Source: Gammaproteobacteria bacterium (lineage in GTDB: Bacteria > Pseudomonadota > Gammaproteobacteria > Xanthomonadales > Marinicellaceae). From it: a DNA stretch of 11,619 nt. The position numbers were made by a program, and so were the translations under genes. Below, one piece after another: positions 6,778 through 11,619 of this stretch. The notes beneath the pieces were generated by a model, which saw nothing but the letters and a program-made list of their open reading frames with translations, was not told the DNA's origin and ran no database searches. Location: contig JAUHZH010000025.1 of NCBI GenBank assembly GCA_030426065.1, positions 1 to 11,619 of the forward strand, given 5' to 3'. Within the stretch, counting starts at the first letter, position 1, and each line of letters starts with the position of its first letter.

Positions 6778-7747
6778 GAGCAACCTCCTGGTGTAATGAC
6801 ATCAGCCATTTGCCGGCCATGACAGACATGCCAATGATGGCCAAGCTAATGAAAAGCAAAGCAGCGAAATCGCCGTCAGTTGAAAACAAACCTTTGACCA
6901 TCAGTGCTGTGATGAAACCAATCACCATCAACGACCAAAATGCCAAAGCCAGAACATCCAAATGAACCCGTCGATAAACCCACCAGGTCGCTCCAGTGCC
7001 TGCAAAGAAGACCAACCAAGGCAGGCCATGATTTTGATGTTCAAACAGTGCCATGAACCCAACAGTTAACAGCAGCCACAGTGTGCCAAACAACCACAAA
7101 TGAATCGGCCAGCGTTGATCCAGTCGCATCGATTGTGGGCAGTGATCACTGAGCAGCCATTCCCAAACAACCAAAAAGACCACATTGATGGCCAGTATGA
7201 AATAAACCATGTCATCGCCTCGGATGACCCAGCCGAAGAAACGGCCAGAGGCTTCATGGTACAGCCCCAAAGCTAAGTTCCACAAAGCAAACCACAGCAG
7301 CCACAAAGGAATCGATCGTTGCCACAAAACCAAAGGCGTCACCAAAATGGCCCAAAAGAAAAACAACTCCCAAGGGTCCGCACCGGTTTGGTATGTTTGC
7401 CCCACCAGAGCCAAACCAGCACCCACCAACATCGCCATCATCAAGGCCATGGCATGTCGCCACATACTCAGCTTGCCTTTTCGCCAATACAAAGCAAAAC
7501 TCAGCAACAACGCCAATTCCACCAAAGCGAATTTAGTGAATCGAGACATCCCTTCCCAGTTGAAAGCAAAGAAAAAAATCACAGCGCAAGCCAATGCCAA
7601 AATGGCAAAAAACAACAAACCGCGTTCAATATACGCGCGCCATGCATGTGGGGAAGTGTGGCCGCCTGCCGCAGCCACGGCTTGCTTTTCAGAGCCTGGC
7701 TTGATCAAACCTTGATCGATCCATTGGTTGATGGGGTTCTTCTGCAC
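6770..7747 (-). CDS. DUF2157 membrane protein
   Basis: A 325-residue inner-membrane protein of unknown function, recognised as DUF2157 by the short helical N-terminus (NPINQWIDQGLIKPG), a soluble linker, and a run of about ten hydrophobic helices containing GAGLALVGQTYQTGADPWEL, a hallmark stretch of this family. The start is uncertain. The longest frame begins with ATG at 7810, but a strong-looking promoter (7775-7803) lies inside that extension, and the family N-terminus begins just after a GTG at 7747; another GTG is at 7756. None has a good Shine-Dalgarno. DUF2157 is commonly encoded next to DUF4401 and GDYXXLXY proteins, which is exactly the arrangement here, so the pair probably forms one membrane complex. 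The genes overlap by eight bases. Confidence 0.86.
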   Translation of the reverse strand: MQKNPINQWIDQGLIKPGSEKQAVAAAGGHTSPHAWRAYIERGLLFFAILALACAVIFFFAFNWEGMSRFTKFALVELALLLSFALYWRKGKLSMWRHAMALMMAMLVGAGLALVGQTYQTGADPWELFFFWAILVTPLVLWQRSIPLWLLWFALWNLALGLYHEASGRFFGWVIRGDDMVYFILAINVVFLVVWEWLLSDHCPQSMRLDQRWPIHLWLFGTLWLLLTVGFMALFEHQNHGLPWLVFFAGTGATWWVYRRVHLDVLALAFWSLMVIGFITALMVKGLFSTDGDFAALLFISLAIIGMSVMAGKWLMSLHQEVAHD

Positions 7748-7766
7748 AGTAATCACCAGTTTCAAT

Positions 7767-7781
7767 TGACAATCATTATCT
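7767..7781 (-). promoter_or_regulatory. Fur-box-like palindrome over the -10 of the DUF2157 operon promoter
   Basis: On the minus strand the 15 bases read AGATAATGATTGTCA. Against the 7-1-7 Fur consensus TGATAATNATTATCA, 12 of 14 defined positions match. It overlaps the -10 hexamer (7775-7780), a classical place for iron-dependent repression. AT-rich promoters can resemble Fur sites by chance, so this is a prediction. Confidence 0.4.
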
Positions 7782-7803
7782 GCAAGCATGACGAGATTTG
7801 CAA
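7775..7803 (-). promoter_or_regulatory. Putative sigma70 promoter of the DUF2157-DUF4401 operon
   Basis: On the minus strand: TTGCAA (7798-7803), exactly 17 bases, then GATAAT (7775-7780). The -35 matches consensus at four of six and the -10 at five of six positions with ideal spacing. The start point would be near 7768, which favours the GTG start codons at 7756 or 7747 over the ATG at 7810. Confidence 0.5.
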
Positions 7804-7895
7804 ATGGCATACCATGTGGCCGCGATCTCTTGCAATGAATTCACCCAGTGTTTTGGCTTGTTGGGAATGACGAGATAGGAGCTGCACAACAAAAT

Positions 7896-8088
7896 CCGCC
7901 CCTCTTGAGAGGCCCCTACATGGATGTAGGCAGTTAGGGCAACGCAGGAGCAGTTGCCGAGGGCGGGGGTGTGTATTTCACGTCAGTGAACTTACGAATT
8001 GGCTGGATATCTGGCTTGTATCACTCCGTGATGTTTGCTTCGGTCGTTTCCGCTTCCCTGCTCACACGACACACCTACATCCTTGTAG
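7896..8088. repeat. Cluster of short hairpins, several with GGA in the loop; interspersed repeat or structured RNA
   Basis: This gene-free stretch (7811-8166) is full of short perfect palindromes. Plus strand: CCTCTTGAGAGG (7901-7912); CCTACA-TGGA-TGTAGG (7915-7930); GGCAAC-GC-AGGA-GC-a-GTTGCC (7938-7958); TTCAC-GTCA-GTGAA (7977-7990). Minus strand: ATCAC-GGA-GTGAT (8020-8032) and CTACA-AGGA-TGTAG (8075-8088). CCGCCC (7896-7901) and GGGCGG (7961-7966) can close an outer stem round the first three. CTACAAGGATGTAG agrees with the published CsrA SELEX consensus RUACARGGAUGU at all but the first base. Whether it is a Csr-type decoy RNA, a mobile palindromic repeat, or both cannot be told from one copy. 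The remaining bases up to 8166 show no promoter or coding signal that I trust. Confidence 0.5.
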
Positions 8089-8166
8089 TCGCAAACGGGG
8101 TTGCCGCACTCGACCCAGGCCGCCCTTCTTGTTTCGACGAACTCAGCCGGCTCGGTTTTTGATGGC

Positions 8167-9411
8167 TTAAATTTTCCCCATTTTCTCCAGCCCTTTGTAA
8201 TAAGAACTGGGCGCCGACAGGTCAGCGTGGTCTTTATACCGGGTCAAAATGTTTTGGAGGATTTTGACGGCTTGGGCTTGCTTGTTGTTTTGGTACAAAA
8301 CTTGTGCAGCCAAATAAAAAGCATCCACCACCAATTGCGGTTCTTCGGGATATTGTAGATCCAGTCCATTCACCAAGGTCATCAAGGCTTTGTTCTTTTT
8401 CTTTTCATGACAGTGGGTGATCAATGACTTCATGGCGCTTGGTGATGGTGTCAGTCGGTGGCCATCTTCATGGTATTCAAGCCACAGAGAGAGTGCGGCG
8501 TTCCATTGGCCTTGATCCAATAGGGTGTTCAGCCGATCCTTGGGTGAAGTCCGGGTGTTGGTCTGCAAGGCATTTTGCGCTTGGTGAGCCAAAACACCCA
8601 AGTCATCGCGGCCTTCTTTTTCCATTTCATCGATGATGGCCATGGCGGTCTGGGTATCACCCTCAGCCAGCAAGGCCTCTATTCTTTGTTTGATTGGGTC
8701 ATCAGCAGCTATGTCTTGATGTTTTCGGGTGTCTTCGATGTCATGGGGGGTGTGATCAAGCTCATGGGCGTTGTGATAGATTACATACCCCATGATCAAG
8801 AAACTGAAAACCAAAAGGTAATACAAAATGAATGAAATGACGATGTTTTCAAGCCACAATGGCATGGCATCAACCAGAACGAATTGTAAAAACATGTTCA
8901 GGCCACCGATCAAAGCCCAACAAATCACCAACAACCAATAATCCAGTCCCAGGCGTTGAACTATTTCCATCCAATCAATGGGATTCATGGCCGAAATCAC
9001 TTGGTCGGTTTGTGCCAACAGCATCAGGTAAGCCGGTGTCATGAAGGCCAACACCAAAATCAAGGCAGTGGCCAAGGCAGGGTTGACTCGACTCAGGGTG
9101 ATGAAAATGATCAACTGCAGTATGGGCATGGCCATGGCCTTGAATCCAATGGTTTCACTCAAGCCAAAGCTGTATTTATCCTGATAGACAAAATGCCCGT
9201 CAGCCACATCCAACATCACTTCAAAAGCCACTTTGTAAGCGGCCAGAAACAACAAGGCGGCAATGATGTATCCCAGAATCGCAGAAGGCAGCATCAGCAA
9301 AATGTTTGCCACAGCCAATCCAGTGATCAAAAAGAACAGTTTCTGGCTGCCCATGTAGTTGATGAAAAAGGGCATTTCAAAAATGAATCTTCGGTCCTTG
9401 GGTAGGTTCAT
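8167..9411 (-). CDS. Six-TM membrane protein with TPR-like cytoplasmic C-terminal half, unknown function
   Basis: A 414-residue protein. The N-terminal half has about six hydrophobic helices (roughly 24-42, 44-66, 95-113, 114-134, 158-181 and 188-212), with conserved-looking polar loops such as DVADGHFVYQDKYSFG. From about 240 the chain is soluble and helical, with repeat-like units (PIKQRIEALLAEGDTQTAMAI; RLNTLLDQGQWNAALSLWLE; FYLAAQVLYQNNKQAQAVKI) resembling degenerate tetratricopeptide repeats to the C-terminus. With an even number of helices both ends are probably cytoplasmic. I do not recognise a named family. The ATG at 9411 lacks a strong Shine-Dalgarno; a 48-codon ORF upstream would overlap it as ATGA. 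Downstream no terminator is evident; transcription would run into the hairpin-rich repeat. Confidence 0.85.
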   Translation of the reverse strand: MNLPKDRRFIFEMPFFINYMGSQKLFFLITGLAVANILLMLPSAILGYIIAALLFLAAYKVAFEVMLDVADGHFVYQDKYSFGLSETIGFKAMAMPILQLIIFITLSRVNPALATALILVLAFMTPAYLMLLAQTDQVISAMNPIDWMEIVQRLGLDYWLLVICWALIGGLNMFLQFVLVDAMPLWLENIVISFILYYLLVFSFLIMGYVIYHNAHELDHTPHDIEDTRKHQDIAADDPIKQRIEALLAEGDTQTAMAIIDEMEKEGRDDLGVLAHQAQNALQTNTRTSPKDRLNTLLDQGQWNAALSLWLEYHEDGHRLTPSPSAMKSLITHCHEKKKNKALMTLVNGLDLQYPEEPQLVVDAFYLAAQVLYQNNKQAQAVKILQNILTRYKDHADLSAPSSYYKGLEKMGKI

Positions 9412-9554
9412 TGCTTTTCATCTTGTTCATTAAAGCGCACATGATACTTGATGGTCATGCTGATTGGAAGCGTTGAATACCCTTCAAATGTGATGAGGTT
9501 CTCAAAAAATGGGGGTTTTACCCCATGTTGAAGTGATCTTGTATTGCATAACAT
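9408..9554 (-). CDS. Possible small ORF (48 residues) overlapping the six-TM gene
   Basis: An open minus-strand frame from ATG at 9554 ends with TGA at 9408, overlapping the ATG of the six-TM gene as ATGA, an arrangement typical of coupled translation. The product starts MLCNTRSLQHGVKPPFFENL and ends IKYHVRFNEQDEKQ, reasonable protein composition. Against it: no Shine-Dalgarno, an in-frame stop shortly upstream, and a terminator-like hairpin (9504-9526) inside the frame. A frame of this length can arise by chance. It may also be the 3' remnant of a larger lost gene. Confidence 0.3.
   Translation of the reverse strand: MLCNTRSLQHGVKPPFFENLITFEGYSTLPISMTIKYHVRFNEQDEKQ
9441..9469 (-). promoter_or_regulatory. 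Candidate promoter of the six-TM gene
   Basis: On the minus strand TTCCAA (9464-9469), 17 bases, TATCAT (9441-9446); the -10 matches five of six positions, the -35 only four. It would give a leader of about 23 bases. If real, the small ORF upstream would not be on this transcript. Confidence 0.28.
9504..9526 (-). terminator. Terminator-like hairpin followed by a T-run
   Basis: Minus strand: ATGGGG, loop TAAAAC, CCCCAT, then five further Ts (complement of the A-run at 9504-9508). It has the form of an intrinsic terminator, although the stem is only six pairs. It lies upstream of the six-TM gene rather than after a gene, so it may be an attenuator in its leader, the end of a lost gene, or a block to antisense transcription from the divergent gene at 9654. 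Confidence 0.4.
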
Positions 9555-9653
9555 GAGGACGTTGCATCAAAGAATGCACAGTTTTTTTACTGGAGTCTCC
9601 GTGTGATTTCTATCTCATTGACATCATTCGAAGCCCAAAATTGGGAAAATACA

Positions 9654-11619
9654 ATGAAAAAAATGATCTATTTAGGTTTGATGTGCGCCTTGAATGCACA
9701 TGCGTCAGATCCTGCCAGTGGAACGGTCTCCTCGGCCAATCCACAATTGACGTGGACTGGTGGCACGCTGATACCCACGGCTGCAGCCACCTGTAATGGG
9801 CCTGATGATCCAGCTTGTGACCATTTTGCCATGACCATCGATGCACCCAGCGGAGAATTCAAGGTTGAAATTCTGGTGACCGCTGCGGTGATTGATGATT
9901 ATGACCTGGAGGTTTACGATCCTCAGGGACAGTTGGTGGCCAATTCTGGCAGTTCCGGAACCAATGAAAAGATTGAGCTGATCAACCCGGTCAGCGGTGT
10001 TTGGACCGTCAGCGCTGCCAATTATGCGGCGTTGGGTGAATACGATGCGGTGGCCAACTTGTCATTTATTGACAATGGCGGTGGCGGTCAGGTCTCTTTG
10101 AGTCAGCACCATTTCATCAACTACGGTCCTCCGGGTGCATCGGGTGATGGCATTGACATTTACGGCCCTGTATCGGGTGAAAGCGGTGTTGGTTTGGGTG
10201 CGGGTGAACCCACTTTGGGTGTGCCGGTGGTGCTTAATGAAGCAGAACAGATCCTCACCCCCAACATTTCACGGTCGATGTACATTTCTGGTTTGGAGAC
10301 TTTGCAGGTTTCATATGATGACAGCACTTATCCTGCAGTGGCTGAGTGGGTTGATCGCAGTGTGGCCACACACATCACCACACTGGACCCGATTTTGGAA
10401 ACCGATCCGATGACGGGTCGGACGTTTTCATCACAATTGGCTGGTAAGCTCAACAACATGTCATTCAGTGACGACAACGGCTTAACCTGGACTTTGTCTC
10501 AAGGCAATGGCATCAACTCTGGTGTGGATCACCAAACTGTGGGTTCGGGTGTGTTTTCAGACAATGACCTGATTGGCCCCATCACCAGTTATCCCAACGC
10601 CGTTTACTACGCTTCTCAAGACATTGCAGTGGCTCAATTGTCCTTGTCACGAGACGGTGGTTTGACCTTTGGTGCTGCGGTGCCCATGTACAACTTAACT
10701 GAATGTGGTGGTTTACATGGTCACATCGAAGTGGCTCGAAACGACGGTACCGTTTATGTGCCGAATAAAAACTGCGGCAGTGAACAAGGTGTGGCTCGAT
10801 CAGATGACTCAGGCACCACTTGGATGGTCAGAACCGTTCCTGGCACCACTTCAGGTTCATCTGATCCATCAGCGGCTGCTGCCTTGGATGGAACTTTGTA
10901 CTTGGGTATGTGTAGCAATGACTCAACACCCTTGGCTGCGGTCAGCACTGACAAAGGTGACAGCTGGAGCGCACCCACCAATGTCGGTGCACCTTTTGAC
11001 ATCGTCAACTGTGCTTTCCCTGAAATGATTGCCGGTGACGGTGACCGTGCTGCATTTGCCTTCTTGGGTTCAGCAACACCAGGTGCTGGCACTTCAGCCA
11101 ACCCAGATTACGATGGTGTGTGGCACATGTACGTTTCTTTCACCTATGACGGTGGACAAACTTGGGAAACCAACATTGTGACACCAGGCGACCCAGTGCA
11201 ACGCGGTGCGGTTTGTTTGTCAGGCACCACTTGTGAAAGTGGCCGTAACTTGCTTGATTTCAACGACATCGAGTTGGATGAAAAAGGCCGTGTTTTGATT
11301 GGCTATGCTGACGGTTGTGTCAGTGGCTGTGTCGACGGTGGCAGCAACTCAGGCACAGACATTGCTCGCATTGCACGTCAACAAAAAGGCACCAAAGGTT
11401 TGTTGTCAGCATTTGATGACTACATGGCGCCTTCCACACCAACAGCTCCTGACACCCCTTATGCCAAAGCTTTGAATTTTGGTGAAACCAATGAAGTCCA
11501 ATGGAATAAGCCATTCAATGGTGGTGCTGAAATCACTTCATACATGGTTTTCCGTCGCACTGAGTCGGGCCAGTACACCAACCCAAGCATGACGGTTCCA
11601 GGAAGTGAAACACATTATT
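9654..11619 (+). CDS. Secreted Asp-box (BNR/sialidase-like) multidomain protein with FnIII domain; runs off the right edge
   Basis: Open to the window end (655 codons visible). ATG at 9654 has GGGA seven bases upstream. A short signal peptide (MKKMIYLGLMCALNAHA, cleavage probably after residue 17) predicts Sec export. Residues ~20-140 form a PPC-like beta-sandwich with DYDLEVYDPQG (82-92), followed by a GGGG linker. The central part carries five Asp boxes (S/T-x-D-x-G-x-T/S-W/F): SDDNGLTW (272-279), SRDGGLTF (332-339), SDDSGTTW (383-390), STDKGDSW (431-438) and TYDGGQTW (497-504), the mark of a sialidase-type beta-propeller. From ~593 an FnIII-like domain begins (PTAPDTPY, then WNKPFNGGAEITSYMVFRR). 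I see no FRIP motif, so catalytic sialidase activity is not supported; adhesion, carbohydrate binding or another hydrolase is equally possible. The C-terminus, perhaps with a sorting signal, is missing. Confidence 0.88.
   Translation, partial: MKKMIYLGLMCALNAHASDPASGTVSSANPQLTWTGGTLIPTAAATCNGPDDPACDHFAMTIDAPSGEFKVEILVTAAVIDDYDLEVYDPQGQLVANSGSSGTNEKIELINPVSGVWTVSAANYAALGEYDAVANLSFIDNGGGGQVSLSQHHFINYGPPGASGDGIDIYGPVSGESGVGLGAGEPTLGVPVVLNEAEQILTPNISRSMYISGLETLQVSYDDSTYPAVAEWVDRSVATHITTLDPILETDPMTGRTFSSQLAGKLNNMSFSDDNGLTWTLSQGNGINSGVDHQTVGSGVFSDNDLIGPITSYPNAVYYASQDIAVAQLSLSRDGGLTFGAAVPMYNLTECGGLHGHIEVARNDGTVYVPNKNCGSEQGVARSDDSGTTWMVRTVPGTTSGSSDPSAAAALDGTLYLGMCSNDSTPLAAVSTDKGDSWSAPTNVGAPFDIVNCAFPEMIAGDGDRAAFAFLGSATPGAGTSANPDYDGVWHMYVSFTYDGGQTWETNIVTPGDPVQRGAVCLSGTTCESGRNLLDFNDIELDEKGRVLIGYADGCVSGCVDGGSNSGTDIARIARQQKGTKGLLSAFDDYMAPSTPTAPDTPYAKALNFGETNEVQWNKPFNGGAEITSYMVFRRTESGQYTNPSMTVPGSETHY

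Noticed and set aside
7861..7880. GGGAATGACGAGA as part of a GTCATTCCC-type dispersed repeat
   Set aside because: Only one half of such a repeat is seen, with no matching inverted partner nearby.
7971..8162. Plus-strand 63-codon frame starting with GTG
   Set aside because: It consists almost wholly of the palindromic hairpin repeats, has no ribosome-binding site, and the cysteine/serine-rich composition looks like translated repeat DNA.
9634..9645. CCCAAAATTGGG palindrome over the Shine-Dalgarno of the Asp-box gene as a translational switch
   Set aside because: Only four stem pairs are sterically possible; too weak to claim regulation.
9618..9646. Perfect TTGACA (9618-9623) as a -35 box for the secreted Asp-box gene
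   Set aside because: No -10-like hexamer 16-18 bases downstream (TTGGGA there), and transcription would begin on or after the start codon.

Overview
The window looks like chromosomal DNA of a free-living gammaproteobacterium with moderate to lowish GC. Two things point there: the radC / dut / algC-like neighbourhood (the order known from Pseudomonas is radC-coaBC-dut-algC) and a secreted Asp-box/FnIII protein typical of environmental, often marine, gammaproteobacteria. A Marinicella- or Xanthomonadales-like host is a guess from gene style only. I see no rRNA, tRNA, CRISPR array or prophage.

Layout. At the left edge a minus-strand pair, dut and the start of an AlgC-like membrane-anchored protein, overlaps by one base. 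Divergent from it are radC and a small TPR-like gene on the plus strand. A convergent boundary follows, holding a putative two-way terminator and a 262-bp element with 24-bp terminal inverted repeats (MITE-like), which ends six bases after the dxs stop codon. Then come two minus-strand operons: gpmA-dxs (glycolysis feeding isoprenoid precursor synthesis), and a two-gene membrane operon of a DUF2157 protein followed by a DUF4401-GDYXXLXY fusion. The second operon has a good sigma70-type promoter overlapped by a Fur-box-like palindrome. Next is about 420 bases without a convincing gene but with a cluster of short hairpins, several presenting GGA in a tetraloop or triloop. A minus-strand six-TM protein with a TPR-like C-terminal half follows, possibly preceded by a 48-codon ORF that overlaps it as ATGA. 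The right end is a long secreted plus-strand protein with a signal peptide, a PPC-like N-terminal domain, five Asp boxes and the beginning of an FnIII domain. It runs off the window.

Most enzymes are ordinary housekeeping genes (nucleotide pool sanitation, central carbon, MEP pathway). The parts worth a second look are non-coding or poorly characterised: the GGA-hairpin cluster, the MITE with a fragment resembling its own right end abutting its left end, the Fur-like site on the DUF2157 operon, the small upstream ORF/terminator-like hairpin near 9.5 kb, and the absence of coaBC between radC and dut. None of these amounts to a proven new system from sequence reading alone.
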